NCBI GenBank assembly: GCA_963755055.1
Contig: CAVWIS010000041.1
Span: forward strand, 62,001 to 126,000
Length of the DNA stretch: 64,000 nt
Reading direction: 5' to 3'
DNA from: AP-16 sp963755055
Lineage (GTDB): Bacteria; Pseudomonadota; Alphaproteobacteria; Rhizobiales; Xanthobacteraceae
The translations under genes and the position numbers were made by a program. Under the pieces are notes generated by a model, which saw only the letters and a list, made by a program, of their open reading frames with translations, had not been told where the DNA came from and did not search any database. How positions within the stretch are numbered: the first letter of the stretch is position 1; each line of letters begins with the position of its first letter. Of this stretch, positions 27,941 to 35,887 are shown piece after piece.

Positions 27941-29800
27941 TTAGGACGCGCGCCCCTTGCGCGCCAGGAAATCCCGCGCGGTGTTGATGCGCAGCGACAC
28001 GTCCAGCACCTCGTCGATGCGGGCCGCGAACGCCTCGCACAGCTTATCGACGACGACGAAATCGCGCATCGTTTCGGCAAAGCCCCGCTTGTCCAGTCCC
28101 TCGGCCTTCATCCAGGCCTCCATGTCGAGCGGCGACACCAGGCCGTAACGCCGGCGGAACGTGTCGGCCATCGTCTGCAGCTCCGCCGCAGACACCCCGA
28201 TCGCGCGCCGCTCCGCTTCGGCGAGCGCAAGGATCTGCAGCAGGACCTTCTTGCGCACCACCTCGATGTCCTCGCCACCGCGCAGCAGCAATGTCGGGTC
28301 GCGATCGGGAACGGACGGCGAGCCGTACGATCCATAGGGCCAAGTGTGCTCGGGGAAGCGGACGGTCTGCGGCGTCGGCGCGATCACCAGGCCCTCGCCG
28401 GGACGAAGAACCCGCGCCTCGACCGGCGACGGAATGAAGCCCTCGGCCGTTTCCGAGCGGGCCCGCTGCGCCTCGATGAGCTCCTCGGGCGGCGGATCCG
28501 TCATGCGAAAGCGCATTCCCGGCGATGGCTGACCGGGCCCCATTCCGAGGTCCCAGTACCAGGGTGCGCCGCCGCACGCATATGGGACGACAAGGCGGGC
28601 TCCCCAGGTTTCCGCCGTGTCCAGCAGATCGTGCGCGTCGTTCATGATCTGCTGCCGCCGGCCCCGCTCGCCGGGCGGCACGAACAGCAGATACTGGGCG
28701 ACCGAGCTGAACAGGTACTGGATCGGATAGACCGGAAATCCGCGATGGGTTCCGAACAGCACATCGATCGGGCCGAGCTTGGCGCGCGCCTCGGCGGCGA
28801 CCTGCTTGACGTCGCCGGCGGCGTCGACGCCCGAGTCCGCCAGATAGGCGACGCGGTGGGCGGCGGTCTCGACCACATAGGTATTGCCGATGCAGCGCAC
28901 CTCCTGGTGCAGTCGCGGACCGCAGGTCGGCTGCTCGCCATAGAACGGCAGCGCCACGACCCGCAACGGCCCGATGCGCGCCTCCTCGAACCAGGGCAGC
29001 GAACGCACCTGCGAGAACCCGAATTGCGCCAGCCGGTGGGCGATGTCGACCGTGAGAATCAATTCCCGCTCGACCGCCGGCACATAGATCGGCACATCGG
29101 CGCCGAAACGCAGAAGGCTGCCGGGATCGAAATGGTCGGGGTGCGAGTGGGTGATGAAGATCGCATCGACCGGGCCGAGCTCGGCGGCGCCGATCGGCTG
29201 GTATTCGGCCGGATAGCTTTTCGATCGCGGCCGCAGGAACGGGTCGATGAGGATCAGGGAGGATCCGGCGCGATGCGCGATCGTGGCGTGGCCGACGAAC
29301 GTGACGTCGGCGGTCTTGAGCGGCGGGCCGGCCGGGACGCCGTCGAGCGCGCCGGCATCCTCAAGGGCGAGCCACAGCGAACGGGCGGGACCGGCCGACG
29401 GCGGAGCGCCGCCCGCCGACCATTCGCCCATCCACCGGGCAAGGTCGCCCATGACCTCGCGCGCCAGCGGAATGGCGACGCTCCTCCCCTCGCGGTCGAC
29501 GACCAGGGCGGCCGGATTGGTCAGCGCCGCCGAGGGGTAGAGGAAATCCTCGCGCAGGCGTCCGGGGCCGCAATAGAGATCTCCCAGCACACCCGGCGCG
29601 AAGGCCGCCTCGAGGAACTCATCGCTGCGCGCAACCAGCCCGGCCATCCCGTGGGTCCGGCGTGCCGCGACGATGTCGCCGCATCTGACCCGGATGCGCC
29701 GGTCGATCTCCTCGTCGACGGCGCTGCCAAAGGCCGAATTGTCCTCGTACTGAACCCGTATCGTCGCCGCGTCACTGATGCGCAGTCTTGCCGTGCCCAT
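27941..29800 (-). CDS. MBL1: metallo-beta-lactamase-fold protein with TfuA-like C-terminal domain
   Basis: 619 residues in three parts. Residues 1-160 are unrecognised, with a possible winged-helix-like stretch (AALVVDREGRSVAIPLAREV). Residues about 160-450 are a metallo-beta-lactamase fold of the UlaG/lactonase type with FITHSHPDHFD, VAYLADSGVDAAGD and FGTHRGFP. The last ~100 residues (ELQTMADTFRRRYGLVSPLD, AWMKAEGLDKRGFAETMRDF) resemble the TfuA C-terminus. A GTG at 29815 overlaps the preceding remnant stop as GTGA and could be the start; ATG 29800 starts MGTARLRIS, repeated before precursor 1. The reaction is unknown; PqqB is a known MBL-fold enzyme in a RiPP pathway. Confidence 0.85.
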   Translation of the reverse strand: MGTARLRISDAATIRVQYEDNSAFGSAVDEEIDRRIRVRCGDIVAARRTHGMAGLVARSDEFLEAAFAPGVLGDLYCGPGRLREDFLYPSAALTNPAALVVDREGRSVAIPLAREVMGDLARWMGEWSAGGAPPSAGPARSLWLALEDAGALDGVPAGPPLKTADVTFVGHATIAHRAGSSLILIDPFLRPRSKSYPAEYQPIGAAELGPVDAIFITHSHPDHFDPGSLLRFGADVPIYVPAVERELILTVDIAHRLAQFGFSQVRSLPWFEEARIGPLRVVALPFYGEQPTCGPRLHQEVRCIGNTYVVETAAHRVAYLADSGVDAAGDVKQVAAEARAKLGPIDVLFGTHRGFPVYPIQYLFSSVAQYLLFVPPGERGRRQQIMNDAHDLLDTAETWGARLVVPYACGGAPWYWDLGMGPGQPSPGMRFRMTDPPPEELIEAQRARSETAEGFIPSPVEARVLRPGEGLVIAPTPQTVRFPEHTWPYGSYGSPSVPDRDPTLLLRGGEDIEVVRKKVLLQILALAEAERRAIGVSAAELQTMADTFRRRYGLVSPLDMEAWMKAEGLDKRGFAETMRDFVVVDKLCEAFAARIDEVLDVSLRINTARDFLARKGRAS

Positions 29801-29811
29801 GCCGAGCAACC

Positions 29812-29931
29812 TCACTCGCGCGACGGATCAGCCTGATCCTCCGCCCAATGACAGTAGCGCAGAAAGGAGGTCAGCGGATCGGTGGGCTCGGCCGCCGATG
29901 ACCAGAACCGTCGGACGCCCGCGATGCCTCC
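29812..29931 (-). pseudogene. Remnant of an MBL2-like C-terminus behind precursor 1
   Basis: Directly after the precursor 1 stop, and in the same frame, 39 codons are open: they encode ...PTDPLTSFLRYCHWAEDQA and stop at 29812-29814. This matches the C-terminus of MBL2 (PSDPLTYFLRYHWSEEQAA). It has no start codon, although GGAGG sits just after the precursor stop as it does after precursor 2. It overlaps the possible GTG start of MBL1. It looks like a footprint of tandem duplication of a precursor-MBL unit. Confidence 0.6.
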
Positions 29932-30126
29932 TCACCAGCAACACATGATTGTTTCGTGGATGTGGGAAGGCTGCTTCATCAGGTTGAATTGCACCTGATT
30001 GGCCGTGCTCTGCGCGACCGACACCCCGCCGACCACGTTCGACAGATCGAGATCGGTCAGGCTGATGGGAAAGTAGCTTGTGACCTCTTCGGTCGGAGAT
30101 GCTGCGCGCTTGGGATCCTCTGCCAT
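29932..30126 (-). CDS. RiPP precursor peptide 1
   Basis: 64 residues. The leader (1-34) carries TSYFPISLTDLDLSNVVGG, ending in a double-glycine site for the C39 peptidase; LTDLDLS also recalls the F-N-L-D box of class I lantibiotic leaders. The predicted 30-residue core begins VSVAQSTANQVQFNL, continues MKQPSHIHET and ends IMCCW. The ATG at 30126 has GAAGGAGGA in good position; an upstream in-frame ATG (30168) only adds STARLHIS, a copy of the MBL1 start. The leader motif and the C-terminal MCCW are shared with precursor 2, while the rest of the core is not. Likely modified residues are the Cys-Cys-Trp end and the Ser/Thr residues. Confidence 0.9.
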   Translation of the reverse strand: MAEDPKRAASPTEEVTSYFPISLTDLDLSNVVGGVSVAQSTANQVQFNLMKQPSHIHETIMCCW

Positions 30127-30139
30127 CTCGGGTCCTCCT

Positions 30140-31543
30140 TCAGAGATGTGAAGCCTTGCCGTGCTCATGCCGAGGACGCTCGCTCCCGGAAGGAGCGGCC
30201 TGTTCCTCGCTCCAATGATAGCGCAGGAAGTAGGTCAGCGGATCGCTCGGCCGAAACTCGGCCTCCGGCGGAAACGGCGGGAAGCCGAAATGTCCGTCGC
30301 GGACGAGGATGATCTTCTCGTAGCTGCGCACCGCGCCGACCAGCCAGAACATCATGCCGGGAACCTCGTGCCGCAGCACGCGAAGCAAGGTATTGCCGGC
30401 CAGATGCGTGAAGAAATTCGCCTCGGCGTTCTCCCCCTTCGCGAGCGAGATGCGTGCGGGGTCGCGAAAATCCACGGAATAGCACAGGCGCTCGTCGGGT
30501 GACGCGTGCACCACCAGCTGCCACACCACGCCCCAGCCGACGAAGTTGCGCCACGGGCTCTCGGGATTGCGCAACGCCTCGCCCATCCAGCGACCGAACG
30601 GGCCGGAGAGGCACGAGGCCAGCAGGTCGGCGAGCTCACGCTGCTCCGTGGCGCTGCCGGGTCCGGGCAGTGTCGAGGTATCCACCGGCTCCCAGCGCGG
30701 CGACAGGGCGGACGGAACCGTCTTCACGAAATCGGCGGCCTGCGACAGGCAGCGGATAGCGTCCGGCTCAGCCTCGATGACGTCGCCCGGGTAGACCGCC
30801 TGGGCGACGGCGTCGGGGCCGAGACGCTGCTGCAGCAGCCGCGCGGCGTCGTCCTGCGTCAACGGAAAGGCGTAACGGTTGAACCAGGCATGCTCCCCCG
30901 CAAAGGCGAGGCCGCTCGCATAGGGAAACGCGAAGCGCGGCCGCGCGACGCAGGCGGCCTCGAGCCAGTCGCACACCTCGTGCGGCGCAAAACTGCTTCC
31001 GGCATCGCGCAGATACGACATGCTGGCATTGACGACCGGCTGATACTTGCTGGCGACGACGTCGACCTTGCCGGCCTCCTTGAGCACGCGCTCGCCGACG
31101 GCGGCGTCGACCTCGGCATCCGCCATGTGCCAGAATACGATCTGGCCGTCGGAGATGATCGGACCGAACTCCGGCTCGTCGTGCTGCGAGGGCGTGGCCT
31201 TGACGCGGGTGCGCCCGAGCACGGCTTCCTCCCACGGGTCGAGCGCGGTGACCTTGTGAAAGCCGAGCTCCTCGAGCTTCTCCAGCAATTCCGGGTCGCG
31301 CGGGGCGACCACCGGGAGCTCGCGGGAGATGGTTGCCAGCGACTTGGGATGGAAATGGTCGAAATGTCCGTGGGTGATGACCAGCGCCGTCAGCGACGGG
31401 AACCGCGCCGAAACGAACCGTCGCTGCGGATAGAACTCGACGGCCCCCGACATCAATCCTTCGCTGAGAACGGGGTCGATCAGGAGAACCTGATCGCCGG
31501 TCTCGACCAGAAGCGTCGCATGACCGCAGATGACGATGCGCAT
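30140..31543 (-). CDS. MBL2: metallo-beta-lactamase-fold protein
   Basis: 467 residues from ATG 31543 (MRIVICGHATLLVETGD); the frame continues to a TTG at 31573. A UlaG-like MBL fold occupies about residues 1-200 with ALVITHGHFDHFHPKSLATI and an unusual second half (KATPSQHDEPEFGPIISDGQ). The C-terminal ~200 residues are a separate domain (GRWMGEALRNPESPW, CYSVDFRDPARISLAKGENA, THLAGNTLLRVL) that looks like a lipid/sterol-carrier-like or dimerisation fold, then DPLTYFLRYHW. Its last codons overlap a copy of the MBL1 5' end and lie 13 bases before precursor 1. Function unknown; two different MBL proteins in one RiPP cluster suggests sequential hydrolytic or oxidative steps. Confidence 0.85.
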   Translation of the reverse strand: MRIVICGHATLLVETGDQVLLIDPVLSEGLMSGAVEFYPQRRFVSARFPSLTALVITHGHFDHFHPKSLATISRELPVVAPRDPELLEKLEELGFHKVTALDPWEEAVLGRTRVKATPSQHDEPEFGPIISDGQIVFWHMADAEVDAAVGERVLKEAGKVDVVASKYQPVVNASMSYLRDAGSSFAPHEVCDWLEAACVARPRFAFPYASGLAFAGEHAWFNRYAFPLTQDDAARLLQQRLGPDAVAQAVYPGDVIEAEPDAIRCLSQAADFVKTVPSALSPRWEPVDTSTLPGPGSATEQRELADLLASCLSGPFGRWMGEALRNPESPWRNFVGWGVVWQLVVHASPDERLCYSVDFRDPARISLAKGENAEANFFTHLAGNTLLRVLRHEVPGMMFWLVGAVRSYEKIILVRDGHFGFPPFPPEAEFRPSDPLTYFLRYHWSEEQAAPSGSERPRHEHGKASHL

Positions 31544-31733
31544 CCGGTTCCGCGGCTCCCTGTCATCAGGCAAGATTTCGCGGCGCTATTCCCCGAAGGG
31601 GAAAGCCATCCGCGCCACGGTGGAGGCGGAATCGCGTCCAGCCGCTGGATGCCTCAAATCCTATGGATCGAGGCATCCTCAATGGCGTCGACAGATCGGA
31701 TTCCGAGCGCCAGCGAACGGAGTCGAGCTCCGC

Positions 31734-31997
31734 TTACATCGGCAGACCGCGGGTCCGCTTCAGGTCGACTTCCATCACGCTGTAGGTCGCAAGCGAGCCC
31801 GGATGCTTCTTGAGATAGCCGTCGAGAGTACCGTTCTCGGCTTCCTCCCACAGCGTCACCAGCTCGGTCCCGGTGATGTTCGGCGTGCTGAACAGCACCT
31901 TGAGCTGCGACGGCAGCGACGTGATGGAGCCTTCCAGGTCCTTCCAGAAGGCGCGCGGATCGGTCATCTTGTAATGGACAAGGAAGGAGCGAGCCAT
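31734..31997 (-). CDS. Small conserved-looking protein between precursor 2 and MBL2
   Basis: 87 residues: MARSFLVHYKMTDPRAFWKD, then LFSTPNITGTELVTLWEEAE and LATYSVMEVDLKRT. The beta-alpha-beta pattern with a central LWEEAENGTLDGYL helix suggests a small ferredoxin-like (Dabb/DUF3303-like) fold. GGAGG right after the precursor 2 stop is its ribosome site, ten bases from the precursor, so the two are co-translated. A role in precursor handling or self-protection fits the position, but is inference. The 190 bases after it, before MBL2, hold no ORF. Confidence 0.75.
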   Translation of the reverse strand: MARSFLVHYKMTDPRAFWKDLEGSITSLPSQLKVLFSTPNITGTELVTLWEEAENGTLDGYLKKHPGSLATYSVMEVDLKRTRGLPM

Positions 31998-32007
31998 GGG
32001 CGCCTCC

Positions 32008-32229
32008 CTACCAGCAACACATGACGGTACTGGCCACCTGCGGCAGCGTTATGCCGGGGCCCAAGTGGCTTTGGCTGACGGCACCTATCTGGCCGGCAGA
32101 GAACCCCGGTTGGATCTGCTGCACCTGCATGGTCGCTCCGCCGACCACGTTCGACAGATCGAGGTCGGTAAGGCTGATCGGGAAAAATGATTCGGTCGCT
32201 CCAGCTGCCCCTTTGGAAGAATTTGCCAT
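32008..32229 (-). CDS. RiPP precursor peptide 2
   Basis: 73 residues from ATG 32229 (AAAGG eight bases upstream; a GTG at 32238 is less likely). The leader (1-31) has ATESFFPISLTDLDLSNVVGG-type sequence nearly identical to precursor 1, ending in the GG cleavage site. The predicted 42-residue core begins ATMQVQQIQPGFSAG, contains GAVSQSHLGPGITLP and ends VASTVMCCW. The C-terminal MCCW is the only core stretch shared with precursor 1. It is first in the leftward biosynthetic operon behind a strong-looking promoter, so it should be the most abundant transcript. Confidence 0.92.
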   Translation of the reverse strand: MANSSKGAAGATESFFPISLTDLDLSNVVGGATMQVQQIQPGFSAGQIGAVSQSHLGPGITLPQVASTVMCCW

Positions 32230-32274
32230 CTTGGCCACCTTTCGGAAGGTTGCAGTCGATATCCCCGCGACTAA

Positions 32275-32303
32275 AGGCTAACTACCGACGCGCTCGATGT
32301 CAA
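32275..32303 (-). promoter_or_regulatory. Predicted sigma-70-type promoter of the precursor operon
   Basis: On the minus strand TTGACA (complement of 32298-32303) is followed after exactly 17 bases by TAGCCT (complement of 32275-32280). The perfect -35 and optimal spacing make this a good housekeeping promoter; the -10 is imperfect. Transcription would begin near 32268, giving a leader of about 40 bases to the precursor 2 ATG. The rest of the 32230-32433 gap should hold the divergent halogenase 1 promoter, for which I see no equally clear boxes. Confidence 0.6.
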
Positions 32304-32433
32304 CAATTCCGCGGTTGAGCCGTGTATATGGGCGAGACATTTTAAATCTGCGGTTGTTGACCCTGAAATGACTTGGAGATCGGCGGGCGGGGCCCGCTTG
32401 ACCCGATGCGGACTTCGAAGCTAGGGCTCGCGC

Positions 32434-34957
32434 ATGGGCGTGCTGTCGCACACGGATCTGCTCTCGGTCGCTCCCGGCGTCGAGATCGTCGCGACCACGC
32501 AGGGAAAACTCCTGGTCCGCGCGCCGAGGGGGAACTCGGTGCTTGCCGGAATTGCCCGCGAGCGGCTCGAGGCGGTGCTCGAGGCGGCAAAGCGCGGGTC
32601 GTCGGTCGATACGCTGATCGGGCGCGGCGCCGACGTCAGGATGCTCGAGATCCTCGTGGCCACGGGCGTCCTCGAGCGCCGAAGCGATGGCCCGGGCTCG
32701 GGGCAACCGGTTGCGGTGATCGGGAACGGGCGGCTCGCGGCGGCTATTGTGCACGCACTCGGCAATCGGGGCGTTCCGAATGTCGAGAGTGTGGATTTCG
32801 AGGCGCGCGAATGGCTCGACCCGCAAACGTCGTCCGCCCGCGTCCGCAGCGTGCTTGGCGCAGCAATCGTCGCGAACCCCGAGGCTTCGACTGCTGGAAA
32901 GACCCGCGAAATCGTTTCGCCCCGTCCGGCGCTGGTCATCGCCGCCGTTGAGGGAACGGCATACGAGGCGATCCTCGGTCTCCAGCGCGCCCTGTGCGCA
33001 TCGGGCTCGCCGATCCTGTTCGCCAGCGTCGAGAGCGGCGAGGTGGTGGTCGGACCTCTCTTCGTGGCGGGCGAGACCGCGTGCTTCGCGTGTCGCCAGC
33101 TCACCGCCTGCTTCGGAGCCGAGGCGCTTTCCGACGAGGCCGTCGGCACGCTGCCATTCCTGCGATCCGGCACGCTTGCCGACGAGGAGCGGTCGAATTC
33201 TGGAGGCGGTGGCCGGTGCGATCGCCGCCGCGGTGCCCGAGCCGGTCGGGCTGCTCAGGCGTGCGCTGTGCTTTTCGCGGACAGGCGGGCAGATGCGGCT
33301 CCTGGACGTCGCCCCGCTGGAAGGCTGTCCGCATTGCATCGTCCCCGCGGCCGAGCCACCCGGGCCGCTGCGGCGCAGCGCCGTGGTGGCGGGCGCCGTG
33401 GCAGCCGATGTTGCGGCGGCCCAGGCGATGCACCGCGCGACGCGGGAGGCGACCGAGCCCTATCGGAATGTCGAAATCATCGGCGGCGGCACCGCGGGCT
33501 TCCTGACCGCGCTGACCCTGCGACGCAAGCGGCCGGAACTCGCGGTGACGCTGATCGAGTTGAGCCGGATTCCGATCCTCGGCGTCGGCGAGGCGACGAC
33601 GCCCTATCTGGTGGACTATCTGCACAATCCCCAGCGTCTCGGCCTCGACGTGGTCGATTTCTATCGGCGGGTCCGGCCGTCGTGGAAGATCGGCATCAGC
33701 TTCTACTGGGGTTTGCCCGGCGACTACGCCTTCCAGTTTCCGTTCCAGTTCGGCAGCGTGACCGAGCCTCTGCGCTACCGCGGCAACATCGACTCCTACT
33801 GTCTCGGTGCGCTCCTTCAGGAGCAGAAGAAGGCGCCGATCATCGATCGTGGCGACGGGACCTACGAGAACCTCCTCGGGCAGGTCCCGGTGGCGTACCA
33901 TTTGGACAATCGCCGCTTCGTCGCCTACCTGCGCGAGGAGGCGGTTCGCGCCGGCGTCGTCATCCTCGACCGCGAGATCGCCGACGTGGCGCTGACCGAG
34001 CGCGGAGACGAGATCGCCTATCTGGTCTCCAAGGAGGGCGAGCGCATCGCCTTCGATCTCTACGTCGACTGCACCGGTTTCCGCTCGATCCTGATCGAGA
34101 AGCTCGGCTCGCGCTATCTGAGCTTTGCGTCGAGCCTGTTCAACGACGCCGCCGTGATGGGGAACGTCCCGACCACCGGGACCATCGAGCCCTACACGCT
34201 TGCCGAGACCATGGATCACGGGTGGTGCTGGAAGATCCCGTTCGAGGATTCCGATCACCGCGGCTATGTCTTCTCCACCGCGTTCGCCGACCAGACGGCG
34301 GCGATCGACGAGCTGCGGCGAAAAAATCCCGGGATCAGCGATCCGTGGAGCCTGCGCTTTCGCTCCGGTCGCCACGAGGATTTCTTCCTGGGGAACGTGG
34401 TCGCGCTCGGCAACTCCTATGCGTTCGTCGAGCCGCTGGAATTGACCGCCATCCACATGCTGCTGGTGGCGCTCAACCTGCTCACCGATCATTTCCCCAG
34501 CACCCGCTCGGACGATGCGACCAAGCGCGCCCTGAGCCGGCGGCTCAACGCCCTGTGGGACGAGCTCCGCGGCTTTCTGTCGATCCATTACCGCTACAAT
34601 CGCAAGCTCGACACGCCGTACTGGCGCGAGTGCCGTGCGAGCGCAGAGCTCGGAACCGCAGAGGCACGCGTTGCCCTGTTCGGGGAGCGCGCGCCGCTGG
34701 TCGCCTCCAGCGGACTTTTCGGCCAGGCGGATCCCTTTTTCTACGAGTCCGGCCGGCGCGACTTCTTCTCCCAGGAATACGTCTACGACATTCTCCTTGC
34801 CGGCCAGCAGGTGCCCGCGCGATGGGCGGAGCCGGCGATGTCGCGCGCCGCTTTCGATGCGCGGCAGGCGCGGATGCAAGATGTCGTCCGATTTGCTCTG
34901 CCGCTGCGCCAGGCACTCGAGCTCGTTCACGCTCGGCCGGAGATGGTCGGCGGATGA
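32434..34957 (+). CDS. Halogenase 1: leader-binding/ThiF-like module fused to flavin-dependent tryptophan halogenase (one apparent frameshift)
   Basis: About 840 residues after correction. Residues 10-85 look like a PqqD-type winged helix (VEIVATTQGKLLVRAPRGNS). Residues 90-340 resemble ocin-ThiF/E1-like YcaO partner proteins: VAVIGNGRLAAAIVHALG, VVVGPLFVAGETACFACRQL, and LEGCPHC, giving two CxxC pairs for zinc. Residues 345-840 are a tryptophan halogenase: IIGGGTAGFLTALTL (FAD), GVGEATTP, SWKIGISFYWG with the lysine expected to form chloramine, and GWCWKIPF (WxWxIP). The frame breaks near 33188; removing one base gives LADESGRILEAVAGAI. No flavin reductase gene is nearby. Confidence 0.9.
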
Positions 34958-35032
34958 CGCGCCCGGTTGCCCGGTGATCGCAGCGTCGCCCGAAAAGTGG
35001 CTGCTGGTTTTCGCAACGGTCACGCTGCCGAT

Positions 35033-35887
35033 CTAGCCGGCTGGCTCGGACCGCGCCGGCGGCGCCTCCCGTACTCCGCCGTGCAGATGGACCCGGGGAT
35101 CCCAGGCGCTGCACATCATCGTCGCCAATGCGGCTTGCCTGGGCCCGTCGAACCCGTGGCGATTGAGGTGAAACATGGCAATGAACGCCACCACCCCGCG
35201 CAGTCCCGCATCCAGGCATCCGCGGTCGTGCAGCTTGCGCAGTCCCTCGCCGAGGGCGCGATTGGCACGCGCGTAGCGGTCGAGCGTGCGGGCCTCGGCA
35301 CCCGACGCCGCGGACGGCAGCGGCGACGTGATGCCGGCCTCCGGGCGCGCCGCGTCGGGCCTGTCGAGGTCGCCGGCATGCGCAAGCGCTGCCAGGTTGC
35401 GCCAGGCGTCCCACACCTCGGAACGATCCTGGATGGTGCGCACGAAGAGATCGTTGATCACCGCCGCCGAGAACGCGTCGGCCGGCAGCGCGGTCCGCTG
35501 GCCGGATTGCGCCAGGCGATCGAGCTCCACCCATCCGGTGCTGTCGGCGTCGAAATAACGGTGGACCAGGCGCATCGCCGCCGGACCGCCGAACAGCCGG
35601 AACTCCGGCTCGTAGACCGAGAAGAAGAACCGTTCGACGGCGCCATCGGTACGAAGGCGGCGCAGCATGGCTTTCAGGCCGACCCGAACACCCGGCTCGC
35701 GCGTCAGGAGGCGCAGCCGCAGGTCGGGCGGCTTGCGGATGAAGAAGGCACACTTGACCGCACGTTGACGCTTCCATGCCGGAACTCTTCCGTACAGTTC
35801 CGCAAAAACCGCGCGCGCGCTGGCGAGAGCGTCGCCCCGTTCGCGCGACAGCGCCAGGTTGACCTGGATCCATTCGTGGCGGCTCAT
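35033..35887 (-). CDS. SpaB_C-type protein (lantibiotic dehydratase elimination domain / thiopeptide-type)
   Basis: 284 residues corresponding to the separate C-terminal (glutamate elimination) half of split LanB dehydratases: MSRHEWIQVNLALSRERGD, FFIRKPPDLRLRLLTREPG and FFSVYEPEFRLFGGPAAMRL, with a late helical IAMFHLNRHGFDG segment. In thiopeptide pathways this protein removes glutamate from glutamylated Ser/Thr to give dehydroalanine/dehydrobutyrine. It overlaps the LanB stop by four bases (ATGA), so both are made together and likely bind each other. Its presence argues that the LanB is a dehydratase and not an aminoacyl-tRNA-to-peptide ligase (PEARL). Confidence 0.88.
   Translation of the reverse strand: MSRHEWIQVNLALSRERGDALASARAVFAELYGRVPAWKRQRAVKCAFFIRKPPDLRLRLLTREPGVRVGLKAMLRRLRTDGAVERFFFSVYEPEFRLFGGPAAMRLVHRYFDADSTGWVELDRLAQSGQRTALPADAFSAAVINDLFVRTIQDRSEVWDAWRNLAALAHAGDLDRPDAARPEAGITSPLPSAASGAEARTLDRYARANRALGEGLRKLHDRGCLDAGLRGVVAFIAMFHLNRHGFDGPRQAALATMMCSAWDPRVHLHGGVREAPPARSEPAG

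Noticed and set aside
26583..29836. Long plus-strand ORFs opposite JmjC and MBL1
   Set aside because: Mirror frames without motifs, while the minus strand carries full enzyme signatures.
29932..29934. Selenocysteine at the TGA of precursor 1
   Set aside because: Precursor 2 ends with TAG after the same MCCW, and no SECIS-like structure was evident.
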